From: Trichostrongylus colubriformis
Taxonomy: Eukaryota > Nematoda > Chromadorea > Rhabditida > Trichostrongylidae
DNA: 64,000 nucleotides
Direction: 5' to 3'
Assembly (NCBI GenBank): GCA_963978905.1
Contig: OZ022259.1
Span: forward strand, 46,084,727 to 46,148,726
The notes below the pieces were generated by a model. That model ran no database searches and had not been told where the DNA came from. It saw nothing but the letters and a program-made list of their open reading frames with translations. Below, in pieces: positions 35,559 to 47,179 of this stretch. The position numbers and the translations under genes are program-made. Within the stretch, counting starts at the first letter, position 1. Each line of letters opens with the position of its first letter.

Positions 35559-38310
35559 CTATTCCCATCTCGAAAATATCTTAGGTCGAGATACTGCGCT
35601 GCTGGGTGGAGCTGGTGAAGACGACTTTTCGGGGGCAATTTTGTACTCCAAGGTGACGGATTGAAAGTCCGCTCGATTGAAGGTAATCACGGGCACACGA
35701 TTAGTGACGGAAGTAAGCACCGTGCCGCGATCGTTTGAAGAGCAGAATCTGCAAAAGTACCCTTCAAATTATGAGACTGCCTTCGCCTTCACCATGCCAC
35801 CCACCGATAACCTGTCATAGTGTGGTTCGGATTGGTCTTGATTTCAACGCCTCCCAGAATGCAACCTTCGACAGAGAAACCATGTGTGAAGGAGCTGATC
35901 GTAATTTCGATCCTCTTGTTTACAGGAGCCTAGAAGAGTGCGAATTTCAGTCATGAGAGTATGTCAGGTAAGTGGATGAACGCATACTTCAATCCAGTAG
36001 TTGCAGAAAATAAAATCATCCTTGGTACCGTAACCAGAGCTAAGTCTGTCGCTGAGATATTGCCTGCTATCCTTTGCCTGTACTGTTTGTCCGCATCCTT
36101 TCGGCTAAAACGAAATATTCAGATGTGATACCGTGAAAACCGCTTTCTATTGTACCCTTTCATCGCAAAGAGCTCCACCATAACCACTCGGGCAAATACA
36201 TTCTGAGCAGTTTCGTGGGTGGGGAAATCCATCATTCTTACATTTCGCTGACTTCTCCTTCGGACACTTTGCTGAAAAGCAACATTCCTTGTTGTACTTG
36301 CGCGGCCGACTTGTCAACATTTTTCTCACCTTTGCACTGGTAGTGGTCGTTGATTAAAGACTTATCAATGAATGAAAGGATGTGCGAGCCCATCGCCTCT
36401 GTATACTTTATGTCTGCAGCTACCATTGTAGGCTTATCATTGAATGAAACACTGAAACATTCAGCTTTATCACGTTACGTCGGCTCCTATCAGGTCATGT
36501 CTAATCCCCACCTGGTTGCTCCGTAATGCATAATGCTCCCATAGTCATAAGTATATCCATAATTACTAGTGTTTCCAGGTGAATTTTTGACATACTGATC
36601 CTCGAAACCTTCCTGAAGCACTACGAATCCTCCGACCGCAAACGAGGATGCATAATTTGATGATTTTACCGCAACATTCTCGAGCATGGGTGTTATGTAG
36701 TCATCTCGATCGTAGCGCGTCATTGTGTGAAACAACCCAAGCGAGTGACCGATTTCGTGCATAGCGGTTCCAACCTGAATTGTATAGCGCGTAGGAGAAG
36801 TTGCCTAAATGCTCAAAGGCATCAAAAGGGGTGAGGAAAAACTGAGATCTGGGAGTACACGATCTCTGAAAACGAACCTTCTACTTCAGAAGAGGTCATA
36901 TGTGACGAAAATCGTATTGAAAAAACGCAACTTGAGGTCTTATGACGACCCCGCAGCGCGGATGTCGTCCTGCGGTTCTGCGGCCGGGAAGGGTCGTCTA
37001 GGAGAGGCAGGAAAACGATCGCTGCCGGCTGATTCAGCCTTTGGCCTGTCTGCAGTCCACCCCGGCTAGTGACGCAGAGGGACGCGTGAGAAGGGAGCTT
37101 CTCGGGTTCCTATTACTCGGTTTTTCGCAGTTTTATGTCGTTCTTTCTCTACTCTCATACTGCTGAGCATCTCTCCTTTCGGAATCCCCCAAATTTGCCA
37201 AATTTACCCCTGCCGGCGTCTTAAAGGTTACTGAACATCACTAAGTAAAAATGGGAATGAAGTGGCGAGTCTTACCATGTCGCAGCCTTCAGCAAGTGCG
37301 AGTGGTTGCTCATCACCCACTTTTCCTACAAATGACCAGCAGCCATCGTCTTTAATTACTACAATAACGTCTTTTTCTGAAATGGAGCTAGTCGTCATCC
37401 GAGGTGCAATCAGTTCTCAAATGATTTTGATACGTTTATTTTCTTTGTCCTCGATGAAGTCGATACAGGTCGCTTGCTGCCAGTGGATAGTTGCTAATTT
37501 GAATATTTTTCTAATGAATTCATCTGAAATTTTAATCTTGATAACTATGAAGTTGTGCTAATGAGCAAGAGATAAGCAAAATTTTCGGTTACTGGCTGTT
37601 TTTAAATGGACCTGCGGTATCATTGAACCGGTAATAAACCCCATTTGTCCAAGTAGTGTTTGGCCAGTATGAATCTCTGTACGCTTGTCTCCTGACTCGA
37701 CTGCCATTCTCCCCATCAAGGGCTTCCAGGACTTCATCTGATTGACTCCTATATGGAATTACTTCGTGAAATTTTGCAAGTACATACTGTTCAAAAAAAG
37801 CGCACTTAGTGAGAATGATGTCGCTTTGGAAAAGGCTTCGACCGATACTGCTCTTGGCATTGACCTCAGTGATGGTGTTGTGGAAGTGAGTATCATTGTC
37901 CTTCCTCGCTTGAATTTCCTGGAGTGGTTCAAATATCTTTGAGTTGTGAGTCACTTTTAGTATGGAGATCACTCACCTCAATTTTTCTGTCCAGTTCTTC
38001 TTTCTCCTTCTTCGAAAACTTACGCTTCAATTTTTCTACCACTTTACGCCTTATCGAAGTCAACCTCTCGCCAAGATGGAGAAAGTCGATCCTTTCAAAG
38101 AGCTGAAGAATCCAAACGTTCTTATTGTCTTGATCGCGCAAAATCTTCGTCTACACTAACCTTCTTGAACCGCGTGAGGGTTCCGTCCTTTAGCCTTCCA
38201 AGGAAACTTTTTGTTTTTGTGTAAAACCCTTTAACTTTCTCCCTAACTTTGCCTAGTCCCAATGCGTGGATGGACACAGCCAGGAGGAGTAACAGTAGTA
38301 TGAGTCTCAT
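35559..38310 (-). CDS. Secreted astacin metalloprotease, astacin-EGF-CUB (arm 2)
   Basis: Mirror copy of 26931-29682 with the same twelve-exon structure: 38161-38310, 37977-38102, 37806-37918, 37612-37748, 37434-37523, 37276-37376, 36512-36774, 36330-36451, 36156-36271, 35988-36104, 35805-35929 and 35559-35748. The protein is identical in every exon I compared, including the zinc motif, Met-turn, furin-like site and EGF cysteines. TATA-like and acceptor-like sequences upstream are kept as well. The gene faces the arm-1 copy tail to tail. If the palindrome is real this is a recent duplicate or is kept identical by gene conversion; if it is a haplotype mis-join, it is the second allele. Confidence 0.92.
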
Positions 38311-39125
38311 CACTAAACATAGAACCATCTAGCTATAAACGACTATTCGATAGTAGAAGAATATACTGTAATAACGAGCTGTTTCTCAAAGGGAAGGTCC
38401 ATTGAACGATGAATGGTGCAGCTTCGTCCTCATTTTATATGCCAGTCTCAATGTCTGATGAAAGCTAGTAGGGCAATTCCATGCGTAAAAAAAGGAACCG
38501 CTGTTCAGCTCGACTGCTTCACATCGATTACACATCTGGTACCATATGGTGGAGTTTGAAGAAGTCTCTGTCCTTCCTGGAAAAAGCTGTGCTCATAGAT
38601 GTTATCGCGAATTTGTTTCTGGTTTACATTGATGAATTCATTGCGGCTTAGTTTCACGTCACACTTCTTCACTTTGATTCGTGGCTTGTTCAGAAGATAA
38701 CGCAATTCTCTTCAAGGGGACCCAATGTAGTTGGCGTACGTTGCAGCGCTGCGCAGCGTTGCAGAACAATTAATAGCAACCCTGTCGTATTGGGACTTTC
38801 CACAAGTAATGTCGTTCCTTTTGAACGAAAATTTTTCTATTAAATTTGCAAGTTTGTGTGGCATTTTATACATCGTTCGGGAGCGATTTCCCTGCTCTAC
38901 AAAGGTTTTTGCTCAACTTCGGATCTCTAAGGTGGGGCCTAATTTCAGGTCGGCCGGCGAAGGAGTGGGTTCAGTTGACAAAAATTGGCCAAACCGGCAG
39001 TTAACTAAAACACTATAATATTTCACTTTGGGAAAATCAACCAGTCGTGTGTCCCGTACTGGCCTCGACCTCTTCTACAAGTTCCATTAACTGGTTGATA
39101 GAGTACTCACGTCGTCCTTTTTCTA

Positions 39126-39979
39126 TTAGGTTGGACGGGAAGTTCTGGGACACTTTTTGTTTTTTCCTGTAGAAACCTGTAAAGCTTCGGGAGCATTTGG
39201 TAGTGGGGGGTATATGAAGCGTCTGAAAAGGGCTTCTGAATAGCACATTCATATTCTCTACGGCTTCAACTAGCAGTGAATTTACGGCAATTTCGCGAAA
39301 GGTGCGAAATTCACGAACACCGCCTCGGTTCCTCAGCATGCGAGGCCACTAACAAAATTAACCAGTCGATGGACCCAGGTACTGTCTCTCATATGGCGGC
39401 AGCCCGATGGCTCGATCGGCTCAAATTGGAACAGGAAAAATTCCAAAAATTTGCACTGAGAAAAAAATGTGATTTTTTCTAAATTTTCAAAAAAAAGGGA
39501 AACTGTTACCATTCAGCACGGCAGTCCCTGGCGATCTCTACTGCAGGCAATTGGACAACGTAGCCGCAAAAATTACCGAAAAAATGGCTCTAGACTTCTT
39601 CCTCCACGACCACGCTCGCCCACATGTGGCAAAGTTGACGTGCCAAAAGATCCAGGACCTTAGTTGGACGAAGCTCCCCCGTCCATCGTAATCTTCGGAC
39701 ATGGCCCCAACTGACTACCACCTACTCCGATCTCTAACCCACTTCCTAGACGGACGGCAGCTCAAAGATGACGATGATCTCAAAATCGACCTCCAGACTT
39801 TCTTCGACCAGAAATCCCCAGACTTCCATGGGCAAAGTATCTATTATCTTCCTGAGCGTTGGCAGTACATTGTAGATCACGATGGTGCATACTTTGGTGA
39901 CTGAAGTTACATGTGAGTAAAATTTAAATTAAATTGAATTTTTCTCACAAGGTGTCCCAGAACTTCCCGTCCAACCTAA
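39126..39979 (+). mobile_element. Mariner insertion present only in arm 2
   Basis: 854 bp with perfect 28 bp inverted ends (starting TTAGGTTGGACGGGAAGTTC) and TA at 39124-39125 and 39980-39981. Arm 1 has the unoccupied site (reverse complement of TTTTTCTAAATTCCTT) near 26110-26120. The transposase is decayed: FLHDHARPH and MAPTDYHLLRSLTHFL-type motifs remain at 39590-39904, ending in YIVDHDGAYFGD. The element is shorter than a full mariner, so it is internally deleted. Confidence 0.93.
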
Positions 39980-40750
39980 TAAATTCCTTCTTCCAAGAGC
40001 ACTCACGTTTATTCGAAATGAAATTTCTATTATTTCAAATCCCCTGTTCAGCATTGCTTTATCAGCCATTAGGAAGGATTCTTCTGCCTTATCGGAAATA
40101 TTTCTCGATTTTGTTTTGGCTGCAATTCAGATTGAATTGCAAACTATGTGATAGGGGCGCAGATGACATTACTTCAAGTTTTACCTACAGATATTCAAGT
40201 AATCCGATCAATAATGTTTCTCATCCCTCCATTACCTCTACTTGACGTCTCACCACTCTTTCAACTGATTGATTGAGGAAATTTTCTTGCCTTCTCAAAA
40301 AGAGGAGGCGACTTCTTAAGCAACCAACTGGTGGGACTTATAAAAGAGAAGGCTGAGTACGAGACACAAGATTCATCTTTTTTTCCGAAGTGAAAGGTAG
40401 TGTTTTAATTTGTCGGTTTGCTCTATATTTGTCGTAAACCAACCACTGTACCAGCCTGAAGATCGGCTCTATTATGACGGGCAAATAACAATTAAGTAAT
40501 TTTAAAGAGCAGAAGAAATCCTCTCGAATGATACATAAAGTGCCACACGAACTCGTTACTTCACAGAAGAAATTCGTTTGAAAAAGGCGGCATGTCTCGT
40601 GGAATGACCCAATATTATGGCGTGTGAGCTCAACATTAACGTATTCAGTGCCATCGCGTTCAAGCCACGAATATGGTGCAACTTGCAACACTTACGAGAA
40701 ACTCTGTGAGCTAGTTGTTGCAAGTATGCTGAGTTAGGGGCAAAAGCTTC

Positions 40751-40816
40751 TGTCTCGGACGGGACTCACTCCATTCTTTCCGGGCATATGTGCTTATCCA
40801 TTACACTACCGACACC
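40751..40816 (-). repeat. tRNA-like sequence, degenerate (arm 2)
   Basis: Inverted copy of 25283-25348 with the same shortened T-arm. Confidence 0.5.
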
Positions 40817-40862
40817 CTTTCACCTTAACTCAGCTTCTGAATGGTATATTCACCACAGCTTA

Positions 40863-41492
40863 CAAGGGAAGGATTCTGGGTCGAAGTGGCCATTCGGAAT
40901 GGGATACATATTGTCTGACGTATTTTCGGACGCTGATTTCGAACCTGCATTCCAAATTCACTGTCCGATTCTCTGAGCGGAGTTATGGAGGTTTTTTTTT
41001 GAAAAAACAATGCTATCATATGGTAGGTTTGGAAGCCCGTAGCGCGCGAGCCAGACGTTCTCGCGCAAAACCAGTGCGATTTTCGTGTTCAGGGAACCAA
41101 AATGCCCTACGAGACATGTTTTTAGCCAATTAGAGAATTTGACCGAATTTCGGAAAAATTCTTGGCCTACCGAGAATTTGACTAATTTTCGGGAAAACTA
41201 TTGGCCTACCCAATAGTCCTCGAATTGGCGAAAAACATGTCTCGTAGGGCATTTTGGTCCCCTGAACACGAAAATTGCACTGGTTTTGCGCGAGAACGTC
41301 TGGCTCGTGCGCTACGGGCCTCCAAACCTACCATATAATAGTATTGTTTTTTCCAAAAAAAAACCTCCATTACTCCGCTCAGAGAATCGTACAGCAAATT
41401 TGGAATGCAGGTTCGTGATCAGCGTCCGAAAATACGTCAGACAATGTGTATCCCATTTCGAATGGCCACTTCGACCCACAATCCTTCCCTTG
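40863..41492. mobile_element. Foldback element, TTA target, arm 2 copy
   Basis: 630 bp, inverted counterpart of 24608-25236, with TTA at 40860-40862 and 41493-41495. Both arms carry it at the same site; the third copy does not. Confidence 0.88.
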
Positions 41493-42719
41493 TTAGCAGC
41501 ACTCATGTGTATAACGTGTTGAGCCGATTGGCGGATTTCAGCATCGAACCGTGAAACTGAAAACTTCAAGTTACCGTTTACGATAATACCTTGGTTCCAT
41601 CAGCGAGCAGATGGCCCATTCCACGACTGCAAAGAGCCATCATGGCGGCGCGAGCTACACCCATCAACGATTTGGCCAGCGGAGCAACGGTGGCACTTAC
41701 GAAGGTAAGAGGCTTGATATTGGCTGCGATAAGATAGGATGGGGGAAATTCCCATTGTAACAGCAAGTTTATCGGATGATATTACTACGTCGAAAGTTGT
41801 CCAAATAATTGATCTCAAGCTGCAAACTCTTTTATTTTCAGGGTTTTCAAGAAGCTTCTTTGTTTTTCCTCTTTCTTGTGTTCTTCAGCACTCTCAAAGT
41901 CTTTATGGAGCGCGACGAGGAACGAAAATTGCCGTGAACTGCGTCTTTCAGAAGATATTAATTTGATATTGTTGACTTTTGCCCATAATTCAGCATACTT
42001 GTGATTACTTTCGCATCGGGCTGTGGCGAAAATCAGCAGCTATCAAAAATATCAAATTAATCTGTGAGCAAGGTTTTTCGCGCAGTATCGGAGAGCATTT
42101 CCCATTACAAGCATTCCATCGCCCTTCGTAGCGTCAGCTATGTAGGTGGCTGTGTACGATAGTGCACCTCCTCCCAAATGTTTGAACGTATTATTTAAAC
42201 ATTCGTTCGTTCCAATTCTCATAAGCGATCCACCCACTCGCCTAGTTATCCACCCACTCCCTGTGGTCCCTTTATGTGAGTCATTCAATATACTATCATA
42301 TACTCTGCCATATATTTCTCACTCTATTGCTAATGATGAAGTCCATACAGTATCTGCTTGCTCGGCCCATCGAATAAGAGACTAACTAGGAAGGGCTTTC
42401 AACTCCTCATGAAACTTCGGATAGGGACCCCTACCAATCGATAGAGCTTCGAACGCTGATTACATTTGTGAAAACTCGAAGTGCTACGCCCTGTTCCGAC
42501 GCGAGTTAGGAGGGGTCGAAGTTTGCCTGTGATATCTCATTGGCGAAGCACTTTGCAATAAGCACGGCTGTTGCTGACCTAGCAACGGTCACCGTGGCTC
42601 ACTTGTAGTGTTTCGAATCTGCAGGATGGGAGCGAGGGTTCTCTCCCCTCTGGCGAAGATTTTTATGCATTTTGTGATTCATTGTCTACACGTTTACATG
42701 AATAATTAATACTATTACA

Positions 42720-43215
42720 TGATACGTTTGGAAGCTCATAATGCGCGAGCCAGTCGTTCTCGTACAAAACCAGCGTGATTTTCGTGTTCAGGGAATCAAA
42801 TTACCCCAGGAACAAGTCTTTAGCCAATTCGAGAATTTGACCTAATTTCGGAGAAACCCACGGGCTATTGGGTGGCAACACATTGAGCAAAGGAGATGCA
42901 GTTGACCGTTGCCAAGAAAATACTCTTATTTGACATTTGTCACGTACGTTTGGTGCGATGGGCAAGTGTAACAGGTATGTGTAGGTTGTCTTGTTCAGGT
43001 TGCAGGATTTTTGGTAGAAAAAAAATCCAAAAACTACCACTGTACCCCCTGACCACCCCTGATCCTCCGAAGTTGGACTAAAAACTGGATTTGGCTGAAA
43101 ATTCGCACAGAAAGGTAATTGACCCCTGAACGCGAATATCGTAATCTTTTTACGCAACAACGCCCAATTGGTGTGGTATGGGAGTCTCTTCGACCTGATA
43201 TCCTTCCCTTGTGAG
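42720..43215. repeat. Diverged, rearranged foldback copy at the arm 2 end
   Basis: GCGCGAGCCAGTCGTTCTCG and TTTCGTGTTCAGGGAATCAA near 42740-42800, and TCGACCTGATATCCTTCCC near 43190, match the interior and end of the foldback element at low identity, with unrelated sequence between. The arm 1 side shows the matching piece at 23330-23395. Confidence 0.6.
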
Positions 43216-43369
43216 TATTGTTAGCTGTTATAAATAAAGCGGCAGAGCAAATGATGGGGCAATAGGTACCAGTACAAGGAAACGTCTAGAAGTGAAAGAA
43301 AAGCATTTACTGACAATGGAACATAAATGAAGAAAAATTCCCCAGCGACGAGGAACAAACCCACGACAT

Positions 43370-43625
43370 CTAGCCTGCAGATCCGGAACACTACCACTGA
43401 TCGACGGTAGCCGTCACCAACTCACCAACGCCCGTGCTGATGGCAAAGTATCTCCGAATGAAATGCATATCACAGGCAAACTTTGACCCCTTCTCACTTC
43501 GGTACAGTCCGTAGCACTTTTTGTTTTCACATTTATAATCAGGGTTTGATGGCCTATCGATCGGTCGGGGTCCCTGTTCGAAGTTCCATGGGGAGTTGAA
43601 AACCCTTCCAGTTGAGCTGCTTTGA
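43370..43625 (+). repeat. Partial amplicon copy in arm 1 orientation
   Basis: Aligns with 23470-23720 (GAACACTACCA, CATATCACAGGC, GTAGCACTTTTTGTTTTCAC, then TCGATCGGTCGGGGTCC) at moderate identity. It lies inverted to the arm 2 sequence 42385-42625 immediately before it. Confidence 0.7.
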
Positions 43626-43679
43626 CGGAGTGAAAATTTCTTCTTCGGAGGATAAGTCACTGAGTAAAAGATGAGCGCA

Positions 43680-43990
43680 AATCGCATTTGTTGAAAAAGA
43701 AAAAACACCGAATAAAACATGAGAAGCATTGGTGCAAAACTCCTAGGGGAAGTTCTCCTCCGCTGTATTTGTCAGTTTTCCCATCACTCATGGATAAAGA
43801 TTATGAAAGTACTGAAAATGCTCCCATTACACATAATCACTCGTAGGGGAGAAATAGTGAGGCGCAGTGATCTCGGCTAGGGTTGCGCCATGCATAAAAT
43901 TCGCATCCCAAATCGGAGTTCACTCAGAGGCATTTCTTGTCTTTACAGCGACTCGTTGTTACGCTTCATGTGCTAGCAGGCGCAGGATAT
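43680..43990 (-). repeat. Segment shared with the end of the third amplicon copy
   Basis: Aligns with 56950-57285 in the same orientation (shared TTGTTGAAAAAGAAAAAACA and TAGTGAGGCGCA blocks). The third copy therefore extends past the arm 2 boundary. Confidence 0.7.
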
Positions 43991-43994
43991 ATGA

Positions 43995-44203
43995 GCATGG
44001 CTCCACGGAAAAACCCACCGGCGCGCGCATGCGGTGCGTGCTTGGTGACGTCACAGCCACCGCGCAGCGCCACCGCGGGCGATGGCCTGTGCTCCTACCT
44101 CTTGCTTGAAGGCTGCCACCATGCCCTGCCACTTGCACTAGCACCCGCCGCGCCGCGCGCCGCGGGCGGCCACGCGATTCGCTGTCATGTCTTCACACAC
44201 CCC
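43995..44203. repeat. GC-rich element, relative of the 58634 MITE
   Basis: The right end (CGGGCGGCCACGCGATTCG, then TGTCATGTCTTCACACACCC) is the reverse complement of a diverged left end of 58634-58873. The left terminus is missing, so it is a truncated copy. GC content is far above the surroundings. Confidence 0.6.
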
Positions 44204-44204
44204 T

Positions 44205-44590
44205 CGCCAGCACATCTTGGGACTTCCTGCTTGTGAAGACTTGCCCAATTGGCCCTTAGCAATGACATATTGCACTGCTCATAGATTGAGCAGGCTGTCT
44301 GAAGCCACAGTTAGTTTTTCCGCGATCAATACACACTTTTTCCCAGAGGGGCCCTGTTTTATGATTTATGCAGGTTTTTTTCAAGGGGTGCGTTTCTCCA
44401 ATGATGACGGCCCAGCTTTGCTCTCATCCATCCGCTCTCGTTTTTTAGGTCATTGCAACCCTCAGGTCCATTTCAGCTGAAGGACCCAGGTAGAGTGCTA
44501 TGTTAAAAAACGAATAGTGGTCATGGCTGTGAAGAACAAAGCTCGTGACCTCTCACTGGTAACGCTATGCGAAAAACTTCTTCACGTTCA
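44205..44590 (+). repeat. Partial amplicon copy (arm 1 orientation)
   Basis: CCAGCACATCTTGGGACTTC, ATTGCACTGCTCATA and GATCAATACACACTTTT follow the order seen at 31840-32200, diverged. Confidence 0.75.
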
Positions 44591-44767
44591 CGTCTTCAAC
44601 TTTTTTTCATTTTTTGAAATGACTCATTCCGAACCAGTAGATCAAGAAGGCTATCAAATAGTTGCACTCAGGAAAACATTGATATTGCAGTTTACATGAA
44701 CTCAGAAGTTCTGGAATGCGTATCGTCCTTCTGTGGCATGAACTGTCGGGGCCATTGAATCTGAGAT

Positions 44768-44856
44768 TAATAAACTTTTTTTGAAGGAAACAGTACTGCC
44801 TTCAACTCTTTATTAAACTTTTTTTGAAGGAAACAGTACTGCCTTCAACTCTTTCA
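44768..44856. repeat. Direct duplication, 43 bp period
   Basis: The block TAAACTTTTTTTGAAGGAAA and following CAGTACTGCCTTCAACTCTT occurs twice in tandem, identical in the shared part. Confidence 0.85.
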
Positions 44857-45059
44857 ACGCTGAATGGATTCCCTGGAAATTTTTCCTTTATTCGTTACTG
44901 ATAGACTGAATATCTCTGGAACGAAATATCGAATTTTTCGGCCGTAGACTGAGACAATTGTCACCAGCAGTTTTTGAGAATACCTTGAAGTGGCAGCATA
45001 TGTGATTTCCTAGGCAAGCAGCACTTCTTTCTTGCACAACACCATAGCTAACATGCAAT

Positions 45060-45400
45060 TACATTTCATTTCAAAGACATCAAAATCAGTAACTTCAAGC
45101 TTTGAGCTTCCCGTTCGATGTCGGGCCAACCGGTTCAACATGTTATACGTGTGAGTGCTGATCAGCTGTGGTGAATCTACCATTCAAAAGCTGAGTTAAG
45201 GTGAAAGGGATGACGGTAGTGTAATGGATTAGCATATATGCCTTGAAAGCATGAAGTACGGGTTCGAGTCCTGTCCGACACCGAAGCTTTTGCCCATAAC
45301 TCAGCATCCTTGTAGTAACATTCGCATCGCGAGCTGCAGCGATATTCAACAGCTATCAAAAACATCTAAACCATAAACATAAACATGACATAAACATATT
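45060..45400 (+). repeat. Partial amplicon copy around the tRNA-like sequence
   Basis: Aligns with arm 1 near 24540-24600 and 25236-25400, without the foldback element between (GTGTGAGTGCTGATCAGCTG runs straight on into GTGGTGAATCTACC). It is therefore also an empty site for the foldback. Orientation as arm 1. Confidence 0.7.
45209..45282 (+). tRNA. tRNA-like sequence, best-preserved copy, possibly pseudo
   Basis: A-box-like TAGTGTAATGG, an exact B box (GGTTCGAGTCC) within a T-arm, and a 3' CCGACACC that matches the GGTGTCGG 5' end seen in the arm copies. Here the 5' strand is altered (GGATGACGG), which weakens the acceptor stem. The anticodon stem TATGC/GCATG closes a seven-base loop CTTGAAA, giving TGA (Ser) if read normally, but the long variable arm of tRNA-Ser is absent. 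Most likely a tRNA pseudogene or tRNA-derived repeat. Confidence 0.45.
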
Positions 45401-45527
45401 TTACGCTTTGATAACAATATGAATATATTATATAATGCGTACTTCCAGTAGTCTGGAGATAACTGCCAGTTACCTAACAAGTTGCAAAGTGACGGGGAAC
45501 ATTCCAGCACTTACCCGCAAAAGCGTT

Positions 45528-45690
45528 CCCACTCTGCGGTGCCGATGATAGGGTAAGGCTGCGTGTCTCTGCGTCTAAGCCTAAGCCGCCCTATCTCGTT
45601 GCCTCCGTCGTCTCTGTACCTCTCCGCGCCGCTCTACCTCGCTGTCTGTAAACGCAGGCATGCCCTCCCGGCCAAAGTATGAACGCGGCC
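45528..45690. repeat. GGCCGCGTT-type MITE, left end diverged
   Basis: The right end AAAGTATGAACGCGGCC and interior GGCTGCGTGTCTCTGCG match 6889-7061. The left end (GCGTTCCCACTCTGCGGTGC) is recognisable but mutated. Confidence 0.65.
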
Positions 45691-46575
45691 TCACAGCAGC
45701 ACGAATGAGATAGCGGGAGCGAAGCGAAACTTGGAAAGGCCAGGTGGAGCGAACTTCAGCCGTCAGTAGTGATTATATGCTGTTGCGCAGGTCGTGCACA
45801 TCCAAGTAGCAACTGTTACCGCCAGGCTCGAAAGGTTTGAGTGGACAACTAATCCATCATACATTGTGGAGGGGACGGCGCTGAGCTGCAATTTTCAATT
45901 TTAACCCATTGATGCCCGCGCGCATTTCAGGCGATGTCATACATATGATATTGGCCCATTGCGCGCGTGCGTGTCTCGCGACTCACGAATGTCATGTGTG
46001 TGACATTTTGTGCAGATGCATCACCGCGCGTCAATTTTTAACGGTTTTGCGTGTCTTTTCGATATGCTTACTTTTTTTTCTTTTGCTTTCTGCGTGTACA
46101 TCTAATTATTAGTTTGTTATCTCAATTATAGTTGTATTTTAAGAAAATTCCCAGATATTTCCGATCTCTCGTGACTTAGCGACTGGGCGAGCTCGAAAGG
46201 CGGATTGGTTGGCTTTACTACACGACAGCGACGGAGTCGAGACTAACGTTTTATACAGCGGTGAGTCTCCACTCATGGATAGCACATAAGATTGGATATT
46301 CTGTTCCAGATTATGCTTTTTCTTGCAATGTCTCCGAAGAAAGAGCCAAATGTAAAGGAGAAAGCTATCAATGACGTGACGCTACGCATTGACGTGATGA
46401 ATGAACCATGTCAATGATTTCAATGATCAACCAATGATTTTTCATTTCAGTTGATTTTAGGATTTTTATTTCATACATACAATGAGTTTGAGATTAGTTT
46501 GAATCACACTCACTGGATTTGAGGTTGGTTTGAAATGCACTTATCGAATTTGATAGGTATTTGAGTTAATTTCAG

Positions 46576-46700
46576 CAAATGAATCGTATTCAGTGAGAGA
46601 GATCTTGGCCACCAGAATCAAGCGTGGACGTCGCGAATATCTGATAAAATGGGAGTTCTGCTCTTACGAAAAGGTCACGTGGGAAGCCGAGGCTGACTGC
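46576..46700 (+). CDS. Chromodomain exon inside the piggyBac boundaries
   Basis: The exon starts after TTAATTTCAG and ends at a donor GTGAGT. It reads NESYSVREILATRIKRG, REYLIKWEFCSYEKVTWEAE, a near-complete chromodomain: YxVExIL, RxxxG, YLVKW and the TWE motif with a following acidic residue are all there. Chromodomains bind methylated histone tails. An upstream segment near 46330 (MSPKKEPNVKEKAIND) could be a lysine-rich start, but I could not join it in phase. Downstream, phase-0 splicing to 46935 would read CITLSPGDCSEQVQVPVK and stop soon. It may be a captured host exon or part of the element's own gene. Confidence 0.7.
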
Positions 46701-46934
46701 GTGAGTTACAAACCTTCATGTCATTTATTTGGTGATTCATCAAGAATGAATGCACCATGAGAGGAGCCTTTCGGGGTAGGGTAATCAGTGCTAAAACGTG
46801 GTGATGTGTATAAATTTTTTCGAGGAGTATGTCCAATTCCATATGATATACCATATACGACGGCTCGTAACATAATTTATACACTGGAAGCGCAGTGAAC
46901 TTCTGAAACTTCCTTACATAATAAACTTTTTCAG

Positions 46935-47179
46935 TGCATCACATTGTCGCCTGGAGACTGCTCGGAGCAAGTTCAAGTGCCAGTAAAACACTCACGCCAC
47001 ATTCTAGTGCCTGCAGAAGGTGTTGCAAACCACGTCGTCGCTGCGTAAAGTGTTATGAACGCTTATCTGCTGAATATGGCCGTAACGTTGCAAGAAACCG
47101 GGCTGATCAAGTTTCAACCAAATGTAGTCGTTGTCTTTCTGCTCAATTTGTTTCCAAATGTACCATTGGAAATGCAAAG
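46935..47179 (+). pseudogene. piggyBac-like transposase C-terminal cysteine-rich domain
   Basis: Follows a TTTTTCAG acceptor and ends at a GTAAGC donor. It contains ACRRCCKPRRRCVKCYERLS, then GRNVARNRADQVSTKCSRC, the CxxC-rich zinc-binding tail typical of piggyBac-derived transposases, which binds the terminal repeats. No DDD catalytic core is present in the element. The open frame continues into intron sequence to 47539, but that part has no family resemblance. Confidence 0.65.

Larger units (their letters stand above)
33020..42778 (-). repeat. Palindrome arm 2 (amplicon copy 2)
   Basis: Reverse complement of arm 1, longer because of the mariner at 39126-39979 and about 22 extra bases in the element at 34827-35361. 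Otherwise nearly identical by eye, with differences such as an extra Asp codon in an open frame near 34515 and scattered substitutions in astacin intron 6. Confidence 0.93.

Noticed and set aside
43937..44236. Alanine-rich open frames
   Set aside because: They come from the GC-rich truncated element, not from a gene.
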